Shown: in pieces, positions 19,857 through 29,190 of the stretch
Layout of the letters: each line of letters begins with the position of its first letter
How positions within the stretch are numbered: the first letter of the stretch is position 1
Assembly: GCA_018056425.1 (NCBI GenBank)
Contig: JAGPFR010000006.1
Location: forward strand, 24,643-88,642
Reading direction: 5' to 3'
DNA: 64,000 bases
Origin: Lachnospiraceae bacterium
Lineage (GTDB): Bacteria; Bacillota; Clostridia; Lachnospirales; Lachnospiraceae
The notes under the pieces: generated by a model
What the model was told of the DNA's origin: nothing
The model's input: only the letters and a program-made list of their open reading frames with translations
Databases searched by the model: none
Translations under genes and position numbers: made by a program

Positions 19857-21125
19857 ATGGGAATGACAATGACTCAAAAGATCCTGGCTAAAGCTGCCGG
19901 TTTGGAATCGGTAAAAGCCGGAGATCTTATCATGGCTGAGCTTGATCTTGTTCTTGGCAACGATATTACTTCGCCCGTTGCCATCCATGAGATCGAGAAA
20001 ATGAAGGTTGACGGTGTATTCAACAAGGATAAGATCGCACTTGTTCCCGATCACTTTGTACCCAACAAGGATATTAAGTCTGCTGAACACTGCAAGTGCG
20101 TAAGAGAGTTTGCACGCAGAAATGAGATCACCAACTATTTCGAAGTAGGTGAGATGGGTATCGAGCATGCACTCCTTCCCGAAAAAGGTCTTACCGTTCC
20201 CGGCGACGTTATCATCGGCGCAGATTCCCATACTTGTACATACGGTGCACTCGGTGCTTTTTCAACCGGTGTAGGTTCTACCGACATGGCTGCCGGAATG
20301 GCTACCGGTAAGGCATGGTTCAAGGTTCCCTCTGCCATTAAGTTCGTTCTTAAGGGAGAGTTCTCCAAGGATGTAAGCGGTAAGGATCTTATCCTTCATA
20401 TCATCGGTATGATAGGTGTGGATGGAGCTCTTTATAAGTCCATGGAGTTTGTCGGCCCCGGAGTAGCATCCCTTTCCATGGATGACAGATTTACCGTTGC
20501 CAACATGGCTATCGAAGCAGGCGGAAAGAACGGTATTTTCCCTGTTGATGATAAGACTGTTGAATACTTAAAAGAACATACAAAGAGAGAATATAAGGTA
20601 TTCGAAGCTGATGAGGATGCCGAGTATGATGAGGTTTATGAGATCAATCTTAATGAACTTCGTCCTACCATTTCATTCCCTCACCTTCCCGAGAATACTC
20701 ATACCATAGATCAGGTACACAAAGAGGGCGATGTTAAGATCGATCAGGTTGTCATCGGATCTTGTACCAACGGCCGTATCTCCGATATGAGGATCGCAGC
20801 TGAAATCCTAAAGGGCAGACATATTGCAAAGGGTATGAGAGCTATCGTTCTTCCCGCAACTCAGGCTGTTTATATGCAGTGCCTTGAAGAAGGTCTTCTT
20901 AAGATCTTCATCGAATCAGGATGTGTTGTTTCCACGCCTACATGCGGACCCTGCCTCGGCGGATATATGGGTGTCATGGCTGCAGGTGAAAGATGCGTAT
21001 CTACGACCAACAGAAACTTTGTAGGACGTATGGGACATGTTGATTCCGAAGTTTACCTTGCAAGCCCCGCAGTTGCCGCAGCAAGTGCAATCAAGGGATG
21101 CATTGCATGCCCCGAAGATCTGTAA
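19857..21125 (+). CDS. leuC: 3-isopropylmalate dehydratase, large subunit
   Basis: The 422-residue aconitase-family protein isomerises isopropylmalate in Leu synthesis. The [4Fe-4S] cluster is bound by Cys in GSCTNGR and by the pair in [21 protein letters not shown] is also visible. It is of the short bacterial/archaeal HacA type, about 420 residues, not the 465-residue enteric form. GAGG at 19845-19848 sets the start; an ATG three codons on is a possible alternative. leuD follows 18 bp later as the obligate partner. Confidence 0.96.
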   Translation: MGMTMTQKILAKAAGLESVKAGDLIMAELDLVLGNDITSPVAIHEIEKMKVDGVFNKDKIALVPDHFVPNKDIKSAEHCKCVREFARRNEITNYFEVGEMGIEHALLPEKGLTVPGDVIIGADSHTCTYGALGAFSTGVGSTDMAAGMATGKAWFKVPSAIKFVLKGEFSKDVSGKDLILHIIGMIGVDGALYKSMEFVGPGVASLSMDDRFTVANMAIEAGGKNGIFPVDDKTVEYLKEHTKREYKVFEADEDAEYDEVYEINLNELRPTISFPHLPENTHTIDQVHKEGDVKIDQVVIGSCTNGRISDMRIAAEILKGRHIAKGMRAIVLPATQAVYMQCLEEGLLKIFIESGCVVSTPTCGPCLGGYMGVMAAGERCVSTTNRNFVGRMGHVDSEVYLASPAVAAASAIKGCIACPEDL

Positions 21126-21143
21126 TTTAAGGAGATATACAAA

Positions 21144-21635
21144 ATGGATAACGCTAAAGGCAGAGTATTTAAATACGGTGACAATGTTGACACCGACGTA
21201 ATAATCCCCGCAAGATACCTTAATTCTTCCGATCCCGCAGAGCTTGCAACTCACTGCATGGAAGATATCGATAAGGAATTCACCAGAAAGGTTAATAAAG
21301 GAGATATCATCGTAGCCGCAAAGAATTTCGGCTGCGGATCTTCAAGAGAGCATGCTCCCATCTCCATCAAAGCTTCAGGAGTATCCTGCGTGATCGCAGA
21401 GACCTTCGCAAGAATCTTTTACAGAAATGCGATCAATATCGGACTTCCCATCATCGAGTGTCCCGAAGCTTCCAAAAACATCGAAGCAGGTGATGAAGTA
21501 GAGATCGATTTTAATACCGGCATCATCACCGATATTACCAAGGGAACTTCCTATCAGGGACAGGCTTTCCCCGAGTTCATGCAAAAGCTCATCGCAGCGG
21601 GCGGACTTGTTAACTTCATCAACGAAGGTAAATAA
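21144..21635 (+). CDS. leuD: 3-isopropylmalate dehydratase, small subunit
   Basis: The 163-residue swivel domain completes the LeuCD dehydratase. Visible motifs are DVIIPARYL near the N-terminus and [16 protein letters not shown], the substrate-binding loop, then [21 protein letters not shown] precedes the start. leuA and leuB are not in the window. The stop is only 2 nt before the ruvA start, so DNA repair genes are tied to this amino-acid operon. Confidence 0.96.
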   Translation: MDNAKGRVFKYGDNVDTDVIIPARYLNSSDPAELATHCMEDIDKEFTRKVNKGDIIVAAKNFGCGSSREHAPISIKASGVSCVIAETFARIFYRNAINIGLPIIECPEASKNIEAGDEVEIDFNTGIITDITKGTSYQGQAFPEFMQKLIAAGGLVNFINEGK

Positions 21636-21637
21636 AC

Positions 21638-22255
21638 GTGTTTGCATTTGTAGAAGGAATCCTTGATCTTCTCGATCCCGATATGTGTGTGATTGATATC
21701 GGCGGTCTCGGCATCAACGTCAATATCACCGCAAGATGTTCATCCGAGATCGGATCTGTGGGAGATCATGTAAAACTCTATACATATACACAGGTTGCCG
21801 AAGATACATTTCAGCTTTACGGTTTTTCGGACCGTGATGAACTTGATATGTTCAAAAAGCTTATATCTGTATCCGGTGTCGGCCCTAAGAGCGCTCTTTC
21901 TCTTTTATCCGTAATGGATGCCGATTCGGTCAGATATGCGGTTATAAGTGATGATATCAAGGCACTGTCCAAGGCTAAGGGAATCTCAGCCAAGACAGCG
22001 GGCAAGATCATCATCGAGCTTAAAGGTAAGGTTGATCTTTCCGATGATTCGATCGCGAAGAAATTCGCAGGCTCCCCTGCCCCCGTTCAGAGAGCTGACA
22101 TGGGGATAGAAGAATCCGACGCCCTTGCAGCCCTTGTATCACTCGGCTATTCGGAGTCTGAAAGTTCAAGAGCGATCATGTCTGTTGAAGGTCATGAAAC
22201 TCTTGATTCCGGAACTCTTTTATCGCTTGCATTGAAGACTTTATACGGAAAATAA
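21638..22255 (+). CDS. ruvA: Holliday junction branch migration protein RuvA
   Basis: The 205-residue protein holds the Holliday junction as a tetramer and loads RuvB. It has the N-terminal OB domain ([10 protein letters not shown]), two helix-hairpin-helix motifs ([11 protein letters not shown] and [14 protein letters not shown]), an acidic linker with Pro/Ala, and the C-terminal domain III ([16 protein letters not shown]) that binds RuvB. The start is GTG at 21638, giving the family N-terminus. No clear terminator or promoter separates it from leuD. Confidence 0.95.
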   Translation: MFAFVEGILDLLDPDMCVIDIGGLGINVNITARCSSEIGSVGDHVKLYTYTQVAEDTFQLYGFSDRDELDMFKKLISVSGVGPKSALSLLSVMDADSVRYAVISDDIKALSKAKGISAKTAGKIIIELKGKVDLSDDSIAKKFAGSPAPVQRADMGIEESDALAALVSLGYSESESSRAIMSVEGHETLDSGTLLSLALKTLYGK

Positions 22256-22262
22256 TTCGTTT

Positions 22263-23261
22263 ATGCCCAGAAGTATTGAAACTAATATCACAAATGAAGA
22301 TAAGCCCGTAGAGCATTCTTTAAGACCTACAAGGTTAAAAGAATACATCGGTCAGGAAGCAATCAAGGAAAGACTCATCATCCAGATAGAAGCTGCCAAG
22401 GCAAGAGGAGAGGCACTTGACCATATTCTGCTGTACGGACCTCCCGGACTCGGAAAGACGACTCTTGCAGGTATAATCTCCAATGAGATGGGAACACATA
22501 TCAGGATCACATCGGGACCTGCTATCGAGAAGCCTTCCGAGATGGCGGCAATCCTTAATTCCTTACAGGAAAGAGATATGCTTTTCATCGATGAGATTCA
22601 CAGACTTAACCGTCAGGTTGAAGAGGTTTTGTATCCTGCGATGGAGGATTTTGCGATTGATGTAATGATCGGCAAGGATTCATCATCATCCGCAAGAAGC
22701 GTAAGACTTCCCCTGCCGCATTTTACGCTTATCGGTGCAACGACCAGGGCGGATATGCTCACAGCTCCTTTAAGAGACAGATTCGGAGAGCAGTTCCATA
22801 TGGAATTCTATACTCCCGACGAACTCGCTGAAGTACTGATGTTTTCATCGGGCAAGCTGAATGTTGAGATCAAAAAGGATGCGGCTTTGGAACTTGCAAA
22901 AAGAAGCCGCGGAACTCCCAGGATTGCCAACAGAATGCTCAAGCGTGTCAGAGATTATGCGCTTGTCAGATATGACGGGATCATCACAAGGGATATTGCC
23001 GTGGAAGCCATGGATCTTATGTCCATCGATAAAGTAGGACTTGATAATACCGACAGAAAGATCCTTGAAACCATTATCAGGAAATTTGAAGGCGGTCCCG
23101 TAGGACTTGATACTCTTGCTGCCGCAACGGGAGAAGATGCGGGAACCATCGAGGATGTATATGAGCCGTATCTGCTCAAGAACGGATTTATCATGCGTAC
23201 TCCCAAGGGAAGAGTCATCACGGATCTTGCAAGAGAGCATCTTGATATGTGGCTCACCTGA
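22263..23261 (+). CDS. ruvB: Holliday junction branch migration helicase RuvB
   Basis: The 332-residue AAA+ motor drives branch migration with RuvA. Motifs: [13 protein letters not shown], Walker [13 protein letters not shown], Walker [11 protein letters not shown], sensor 1 [18 protein letters not shown] with the arginine finger, sensor 2 [10 protein letters not shown], and a winged-helix end with [15 protein letters not shown]. It starts 8 nt after ruvA with only a weak ribosome site, suggesting coupling. No ruvC is nearby; recU at 48045 may be the resolvase. Confidence 0.97.
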   Translation: MPRSIETNITNEDKPVEHSLRPTRLKEYIGQEAIKERLIIQIEAAKARGEALDHILLYGPPGLGKTTLAGIISNEMGTHIRITSGPAIEKPSEMAAILNSLQERDMLFIDEIHRLNRQVEEVLYPAMEDFAIDVMIGKDSSSSARSVRLPLPHFTLIGATTRADMLTAPLRDRFGEQFHMEFYTPDELAEVLMFSSGKLNVEIKKDAALELAKRSRGTPRIANRMLKRVRDYALVRYDGIITRDIAVEAMDLMSIDKVGLDNTDRKILETIIRKFEGGPVGLDTLAAATGEDAGTIEDVYEPYLLKNGFIMRTPKGRVITDLAREHLDMWLT

Positions 23262-23322
23262 TTGCTAAATGTTTTTGATTTATATATACTGTTTCTGTGA
23301 TATTTAGTTTCGGAGGTTTCTT

Positions 23323-24150
23323 ATGGCTGATATGAATGAGACTCAGGTAATAATCGCGGGTAAAGTCCTTACCCTTACCGGTTATGAGACTGCCGAGTAC
23401 ACTCAGAAGGTTGCTAATTACATCAATAAAAAGATGGATGAGTGCAGAAATGCTGTATCATTCAGATCTCAGAACAAGGAAACCCAGATGCTCCTTGTCG
23501 CTCTTAATATTGCTGATGATTATATGAAGATAAGTGAAAAACTCACCGAAAACGAGCAGCTTATCAGAGACAAGGACAAAGAGATCTACAATCTTAAGCA
23601 TGATATCGTTACCACTCAGAGCAGACTTGATAAAGCAGATGAGCAAGTAAGAACTCTTCAGGATAAAATGGCTGAAAGCTCCAAGAAGCTTATTCAGCTT
23701 GATGCAAAATTAAGAACAAGAGATAAGTCCGGAAAAGCGGATAAGGCTGAGAAGGAAGACAAAGAAGATAAAGCAGAAGCTAAGGCTGAACCCAAATCAG
23801 AACCCAAATCAGAACCCAAATCAGAACCCAAGCCCGAGCCTAAGGCTGAAGTAAAGCCCGAACCTAAACCCGAGCCCAAGCCTGAACCTAAATCAGAAGC
23901 TCCCAAGGAAGAAGTAAAACCTGAGCCTGTAAAAGAGGCTCCCAAGGCTGAAGATAAGAAGGAAGAAACCAAGACTGAAGTAAAGAAAGATGAGCCCAAG
24001 GCCGAAGCTCCCAAAGAAGATCCCAAGCCCGGTTCAGCCAGAATGGATTCTCAGGAAAATGAAACGGTCGGATTCCGCGGACCTTCTAAGGTTTCCGAAC
24101 CCAGACTTGTCAAAGATAAAGATACGGTACCTTTTCCCATTAAGCATTGA
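23323..24150 (+). CDS. zapA: ZapA-like cell division protein with long Lys/Glu/Pro tail
   Basis: The 275-residue protein has a ZapA domain in its first 100 residues (VIIAGKVLTLTGYETAEYTQKVANYINKK is read at its start in shorter blocks), then a coiled coil to about 135, then a charged tail of roughly 110 residues built from EPKSEPK and EPKPEPK units, and a short conserved-looking end. ZapA bundles FtsZ filaments; normal ZapA is about 100 residues, so the tail is a large addition and is probably disordered. GGAGG gives the ribosome site. The U32 gene follows 3 nt after the stop. Confidence 0.8.
   Translation: MADMNETQVIIAGKVLTLTGYETAEYTQKVANYINKKMDECRNAVSFRSQNKETQMLLVALNIADDYMKISEKLTENEQLIRDKDKEIYNLKHDIVTTQSRLDKADEQVRTLQDKMAESSKKLIQLDAKLRTRDKSGKADKAEKEDKEDKAEAKAEPKSEPKSEPKSEPKPEPKAEVKPEPKPEPKPEPKSEAPKEEVKPEPVKEAPKAEDKKEETKTEVKKDEPKAEAPKEDPKPGSARMDSQENETVGFRGPSKVSEPRLVKDKDTVPFPIKH
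23791..23826 (+). repeat. three perfect 12-bp tandem repeats in the ZapA tail
   Basis: CCCAAATCAGAA occurs three times head to tail (23791, 23803, 23815), coding Pro-Lys-Ser-Glu each time. Degenerate copies follow to about 23900. Exact copies suggest recent slippage and length variation. Confidence 0.9.
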
Positions 24151-24153
24151 GAT

Positions 24154-26349
24154 ATGGCATCTGAATTTATCAAATACAATAAAAAGACTGAGCTCCTTGC
24201 GCCTGCAGGCAGCAAGGAGTCTTTTTATGCTGCAATGAGTGCCGGTGCTGATGCCGTTTATATGGCGGCTCAGAAATTCGGAGCAAGAGCCTATGCCGGG
24301 AATTTTACGGACGATGAGATATTTGAATGCTCTGAGATAGCCCATCTTTACGGAAAGAAGATCTATCTGACCGTTAATACTTTGGTCAAAGAAAAAGAAC
24401 TTGATGACCTTCATGCTTTTGCCGAAAGCGGAGTAGTCGATGTATGTGACGGAGTTATAATCCAGGACCTCGGAGTTGCTTCTTTTTTCCTAGAAAACAA
24501 ACCGAATATCCCGATTCATGCAAGTACTCAGATGTCCGTTACGGGCTCCTATGCTGCGGAGCTTCTTAAGCAAAACGGATTTTCGAGAGTTGTCCCCGCA
24601 AGAGAGATCTCTTTTGAAGAGATAAGAGATATATACGATAAGACCGGAATGGAGATAGAATGCTTCATTCACGGTGCGATGTGCTATTCATATTCGGGTC
24701 AGTGCCTGTTTTCATCTATTCTCGGAGGACGAAGCGGAAACCGCGGAAGATGCGCCCAGCCCTGCAGACTTCCTTACAGACTGGCATCCGATAAATCGGG
24801 GGAAGAAAAGTATCCCTTAAGTCTTAAGGATATGTGTACTCTCGAGATACTTCCCGAGATAATAGGTTCCGGTGTATGCAGTCTTAAAGTTGAAGGCAGA
24901 ATGAAACCTGCCGAGTATGTATACGGAGTAATTTCCATCTACAGGAAATACCTTGATCTGATCGAATCGGGTAAGGAATACAGGATTGATAAAAAAGACC
25001 TCGAGACACTTTCAGGTCTTTACGTTCGCGGTAATCTGTCACATGGGTATTACGACAGACATAATTCCAAGGATATGGTTACCGTAACAAGCCACGGATA
25101 CAGATCCGGTCTTGAAGATACATCATCATCCGACAATAACAGATTTAAGAGCCTTGATTGCATTCCGAAGCTTTCGGTTAATTTCAGTGCATTATTTAAA
25201 AAAGGTCAGCCTGCTTCGTTAAATGCATTTTGCGAAACTGAAGGCGGCAGGAGCGCTTACGGATACGCTGAGGGTGAAGTTGTTCAGCAGGCACAGCGCA
25301 CCGCTATTGCAAGAGAAGATATCATCAAATCTCTCAAAAAGCTTGGAAATACGGTATTTTCAACCGAAGAAGATTTGATAACAATTGATATAGAAAATGA
25401 TGTTTTTTACTCTTTGAAGGGTATAAATGAGCTTAGAAGAGCATGCCTTTCGGACCTTATCCGGAACCTTAAGGTAAAGCCTGATAATAACGAGTGTTTT
25501 TCTTGCAAAAAGCCTGTAAAGCCTGAATCCGTGAGCTTTTCTGAAATTCAGGATAAATCCGGTATGTACAGCATATTGGTAAATACGGCTTCGCAGGTTA
25601 AAGTAATCCACAATTTATATGATGACGGAGAACTTGTCAAAATATGCAGGCTTTACGTGGATGAGTCCCTTTTAACAGGCGATAATGCGATCGATCAGGC
25701 CTCCATTTCCTTGTCTGATATCCCTGTATTTGCCGCAATGGCACCCATCAGGAGAAAAGGAGATGATTTATCTGATCTTTTTAAGATGTATGAAGAAGGG
25801 ATGTTAAAGGGATTTCTGGTCAGGACACTTGAAGATCTTTCTTTGATAAGAAATAAATATCCGGGTGCTCCCGTAATAACCGATCATAATCTGTATACTT
25901 ATAATTCAAAGGCAGCGGATTTCCTTGACCGATACTGCCGTAATCATACATATCCGCTTGAATTATCAAATCCCGAATGCAAGGATCTGTCGGCATCATC
26001 GGACAGTCTTTCCGAAAAGATCATATACGGAAAAGCTCCGCTTATGATCACCGCAAACTGTATTCGTAAGACGCTTAAATCTTGTTCGCATAAACCCGGA
26101 TTTGAGACTATAATAGACAGAAAAGGAATCGCTTTCTCCGTAAGTTGCGATTGCCTTCATTGTATGAATGTAATTTACAATTCGGTACCTCTTTTGATCC
26201 CTGCCGGAAAAGAAACCGTTACGGGCCGAATTGAGTTTACCGATGAAGATGAGGCTATGTGTCGCAAGATAGTCAGGTTTTATAACCTCGGCACCGAAGA
26301 GCCCGATATTGCACATACTACCGGATGGCAAAACAGGCCTGTTATGTAG
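24154..26349 (+). CDS. U32 family peptidase-like protein (RlhA/TrhP type)
   Basis: The 731-residue protein has the N-terminal U32 barrel (ELLAPAGSKESFYAAMSAGADAVY in shorter blocks: LLAPAGS, AGADAVYM) and the U32 hallmark around residues 170-215: ECFIHGAMCYSYSGQC, then RGRCAQPCR. These cysteines bind an iron-sulfur cluster in studied relatives. Members act in prephenate-dependent hydroxylation of tRNA or 23S rRNA (TrhP, RlhA) rather than as proven proteases. The length and the extra C-terminal region with further cysteines fit the RlhA/YdcP branch. It sits with zapA and a rodA-pbpA pair, in one probable operon. Confidence 0.85.
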   Translation: MASEFIKYNKKTELLAPAGSKESFYAAMSAGADAVYMAAQKFGARAYAGNFTDDEIFECSEIAHLYGKKIYLTVNTLVKEKELDDLHAFAESGVVDVCDGVIIQDLGVASFFLENKPNIPIHASTQMSVTGSYAAELLKQNGFSRVVPAREISFEEIRDIYDKTGMEIECFIHGAMCYSYSGQCLFSSILGGRSGNRGRCAQPCRLPYRLASDKSGEEKYPLSLKDMCTLEILPEIIGSGVCSLKVEGRMKPAEYVYGVISIYRKYLDLIESGKEYRIDKKDLETLSGLYVRGNLSHGYYDRHNSKDMVTVTSHGYRSGLEDTSSSDNNRFKSLDCIPKLSVNFSALFKKGQPASLNAFCETEGGRSAYGYAEGEVVQQAQRTAIAREDIIKSLKKLGNTVFSTEEDLITIDIENDVFYSLKGINELRRACLSDLIRNLKVKPDNNECFSCKKPVKPESVSFSEIQDKSGMYSILVNTASQVKVIHNLYDDGELVKICRLYVDESLLTGDNAIDQASISLSDIPVFAAMAPIRRKGDDLSDLFKMYEEGMLKGFLVRTLEDLSLIRNKYPGAPVITDHNLYTYNSKAADFLDRYCRNHTYPLELSNPECKDLSASSDSLSEKIIYGKAPLMITANCIRKTLKSCSHKPGFETIIDRKGIAFSVSCDCLHCMNVIYNSVPLLIPAGKETVTGRIEFTDEDEAMCRKIVRFYNLGTEEPDIAHTTGWQNRPVM

Positions 26350-26371
26350 TTCCTTTAATGAGGTTTTCAGG

Positions 26372-27733
26372 GTGCAGATCACTCTTAAGTTTTATGTAAT
26401 TGAATTATCGAAATATCTTATTGCCTTTATAATGCTTCTATATACCGGTCTTGCTCTGGTATGTAATTTTTCCCGTAATAAAAAGGCCGTATCGATATGC
26501 TGTTCACTTCAGAGCGGAGTTTTACTCGTTCTGATGTTTTTGTGCTTTCTTGATATGACATTCGTATCGGGCAAAGAAGAGTATCTGTATCTGTTTGCGT
26601 TCATTACGCTCTTTTTGTTCTTTATGATCACGATCGTCTCGATCATATACGATAAATCGGACCGCGTACTTTTGAACAATATGTGTCTCTTGTCCGGGCT
26701 TGGACTGTGCATAGTATCGAGGCTTTCTTTTACCAGGGCTTTCAGGCAGTACATCATAACTCTGGTTTCTTTTGCAATCTGTCTTGTGATCCCGTTTTTT
26801 GTGGACCGTTTCAGGTATTTCAGGCAGCTCCTGTGGGCATATGCCGGAATCGGAATAGTAACACTTTCGATCGTACTTTTAAACGGAGCCAAAACAAACG
26901 GAGCCAAGATATCTTATACGATCCACGGCTTTACTTTCCAGCCGTCCGAATTTGTTAAGATCCTTTTCCTCTTTTTCCTTGCGGCTCTTTTATACAAATA
27001 CAATGATCTGAAATGGATCTTTATATCTGCGGTAATATCCGGAATACATGTACTGGTTCTCGTATTATCAAGGGACCTCGGAAGTGCGCTGATCTTTTTT
27101 GTCGCCTATTTCATGATCCTCGTCATGTCCACACACAATTACTGGTATTTGCTTACGGGGCTCGGAGGAGGTGCGATAGCTTGTATTGTCGCATACAACA
27201 TATTTGATCATGTCAAAGTCAGAGTTGTTGCATTCCTCGATCCCTGGACCTATATCGACGATCAGGCATACCAGATAACCCAGTCCCTTTTTGCAATATC
27301 ATCGGGAGGGTGGTTCGGAAACGGACTGATGCAGGGAAGACCCTGGGATATTCCGTATGTCGATCAGGACCTTGTATTCTCCGCACTTTGTGAAGAATTC
27401 GGACTGCTTTTTTCTATATGTGTACTTATCATATGTCTGTGCTGTTTCTTCAGGATGATGGTAATGTCTGCAAGGATCAGCGATAAGTTCTATCAGATTA
27501 TCGTTTACGGTATCGGAGTTATGTACATATTCCAGGTTTTCCTTACCGTAGGCGGCGGAACCAAGTTCATTCCTCTTACCGGTGTTACGCTTCCTTTCAT
27601 AAGCTACGGAGGAAGCTCTGTAATGACCACTTATATAATGTTTTTCATTGTTCAGGGTATTTATATAAAATCCAGAAATTTTGAATCTTCGTCCGATGAA
27701 AAAAATAAGAAACCTGATACAAAAGTACATTGA
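26372..27733 (+). CDS. rodA: SEDS family peptidoglycan polymerase (RodA/FtsW)
   Basis: The 453-residue membrane protein has about ten hydrophobic segments. SEDS motifs: FQPSEFVKI near residue 190, SRDLGSALIFF, the extracellular loop GGWFGNGLMQG with an acidic position in VDQDLVFSALCEEFG, and the end PLTGVTLPFISYGGSS. It polymerises lipid II with a partner class B PBP, coded next and overlapping by 38 nt. I chose GTG 26372 after TGAGG (26359-26363); the frame opens further upstream inside the U32 gene. Naming RodA over FtsW rests on the partner gene and is not certain. Confidence 0.87.
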   Translation: MQITLKFYVIELSKYLIAFIMLLYTGLALVCNFSRNKKAVSICCSLQSGVLLVLMFLCFLDMTFVSGKEEYLYLFAFITLFLFFMITIVSIIYDKSDRVLLNNMCLLSGLGLCIVSRLSFTRAFRQYIITLVSFAICLVIPFFVDRFRYFRQLLWAYAGIGIVTLSIVLLNGAKTNGAKISYTIHGFTFQPSEFVKILFLFFLAALLYKYNDLKWIFISAVISGIHVLVLVLSRDLGSALIFFVAYFMILVMSTHNYWYLLTGLGGGAIACIVAYNIFDHVKVRVVAFLDPWTYIDDQAYQITQSLFAISSGGWFGNGLMQGRPWDIPYVDQDLVFSALCEEFGLLFSICVLIICLCCFFRMMVMSARISDKFYQIIVYGIGVMYIFQVFLTVGGGTKFIPLTGVTLPFISYGGSSVMTTYIMFFIVQGIYIKSRNFESSSDEKNKKPDTKVH

Positions 27734-29153
27734 GGCTTCACCGAGATTTAAATCGATGATACTTATAAACGTCACACTGGCGATTTTCTGTGTGCTGTTT
27801 ATTTGTATGTTCGTTTATCTCGGTATTTTCGTTTCCACATCGACTATGGAGCTTTATGACAACAGCTACAATAACCGTCAGGAGACCCAGAGTCAGAATG
27901 TTTTAAGAGGAACCATCTATGCATCGGGAGGAGAGATCCTCGCAGAATCCAGGATAGATGAAAACGGAGTGGAGAGAAGATATTATCCCTACGGTTCAGT
28001 ATTTGCCCATGCTGTCGGTTATTCCGTTAACGGACGAATGGGGATCGAAGACTATGCCAATTACTATCTGATGCATTCGGGCGCAAGTCTTTCTGAGAGA
28101 GTTGAAAATGACCTCGAAAACGTCAAAGATCCCGGATATGACGTTTTAAGTACTCTTGATGTAAACCTTCAGCAGGTAGCAGATGATTACCTCGGATTAT
28201 ATAACGGTGCCGTTATCGTTACCGAGGCGAAAACAGGACGGGTTCTTGTCATGGTTTCTCATCCGAATTTTAATCCCGGCTCTATAAGGGAAGACTGGGA
28301 TGCCATCACATCGGACCCCAAAGGCTCCCAGCTTCTTAACAGAGCAACCCAGGGTCTTTACCCTCCGGGGTCTACATTTAAGATAATCACAGCCCTTGAG
28401 TATTACAGGGAAAATCCCGATACCTGGCAGGATTATGCATATACCTGTACCGGAAACATCATGCATGAAGATTACCGTATAAGCTGTATTTACGGAACGG
28501 TTCACGGGGATCTTGATCTTGAGTCTTCTTTTGCAAGATCCTGTAATTCATCCTTTGTTAATATCGGGCTTTCGCTGGATCGAAGCATGTGGGCTCAGAC
28601 CATGGATGAACTGTATTTTAACAGGCGCCTTCCGACAGATCTTCTTGCCAATACCGGAAGGGCATATGTCGGAGCAGCCTCCACCGATTATGACATAATG
28701 CAGACTTCAATAGGTCAGGGTAAGACAACGCTCACACCTTTGCACCTGAATATGATCACTCAGGCTATCGCTAATGGCGGTGAGATGCTAAGGCCCTATC
28801 TGATCGATGAAATAGTTGATAAGGACGGACGTGTTATCAGAAGCTATGCTCCCGAAAGTGCCGGAAGCGTGATGAGTGCGGAAGAGGCCGATTATCTGAC
28901 AGACCTTATGACAGCTGTATGTGAGTATGGTACTGCAAGAGTTTTGCTGAATGATAATTACACGGTTGCAGGTAAGACCGGAACTGCGGAATTTGCAAAT
29001 GATATTAATGAATCCCATGCATGGTTCACCGCATTTGCGCCTGTCGAAGATCCTGAGATATGCGTTACGATAATAATCGAAAAAGCAGGAACCGGTGTTG
29101 AGTACGCGGTACCGCTTGCCAAGAGAATATTTGATGCATACTTTGGCGTATAG
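27696..29153 (+). CDS. pbpA: class B penicillin-binding protein (PbpA/PBP2-like transpeptidase)
   Basis: The 485-residue protein has one membrane segment (residues 24-48) and a short N-terminal domain, then the transpeptidase domain with PGSTFKI (Ser nucleophile and Lys), a Ser-Cys-Asn triad as the SxN motif, and AGKTGTAE as the KTG box. It cross-links peptidoglycan made by the SEDS partner before it. The size, smaller than classic PBP2, is like actinobacterial and clostridial PbpA. The ATG at 27696 lies inside rodA and has no clear ribosome site, so coupling is likely. A strong palindrome follows the stop. Confidence 0.92.
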   Translation: MKKIRNLIQKYIEASPRFKSMILINVTLAIFCVLFICMFVYLGIFVSTSTMELYDNSYNNRQETQSQNVLRGTIYASGGEILAESRIDENGVERRYYPYGSVFAHAVGYSVNGRMGIEDYANYYLMHSGASLSERVENDLENVKDPGYDVLSTLDVNLQQVADDYLGLYNGAVIVTEAKTGRVLVMVSHPNFNPGSIREDWDAITSDPKGSQLLNRATQGLYPPGSTFKIITALEYYRENPDTWQDYAYTCTGNIMHEDYRISCIYGTVHGDLDLESSFARSCNSSFVNIGLSLDRSMWAQTMDELYFNRRLPTDLLANTGRAYVGAASTDYDIMQTSIGQGKTTLTPLHLNMITQAIANGGEMLRPYLIDEIVDKDGRVIRSYAPESAGSVMSAEEADYLTDLMTAVCEYGTARVLLNDNYTVAGKTGTAEFANDINESHAWFTAFAPVEDPEICVTIIIEKAGTGVEYAVPLAKRIFDAYFGV

Positions 29154-29156
29154 ATA

Positions 29157-29190
29157 ATCAAACGCTCCCGGATGGGAGCGTTTGATCATA
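29157..29190. terminator. terminator between convergent genes
   Basis: ATCAAACGCTCCC (29157-29169), GGAT loop, GGGAGCGTTTGAT (29174-29186): a perfect 13-bp stem between pbpA (+) and the HD-GYP gene (-). The flanking T runs are short, so efficiency is uncertain. Confidence 0.75.

Noticed and set aside
23791-23900. CRISPR-like repeat array
   Set aside because: The repeats are 12 bp, in frame, contiguous and without spacers; they are coding.
23694-24026. Antisense Ser/Gly-rich ORF opposite the ZapA tail
   Set aside because: It is only the reverse reading of the Lys/Glu/Pro repeats.
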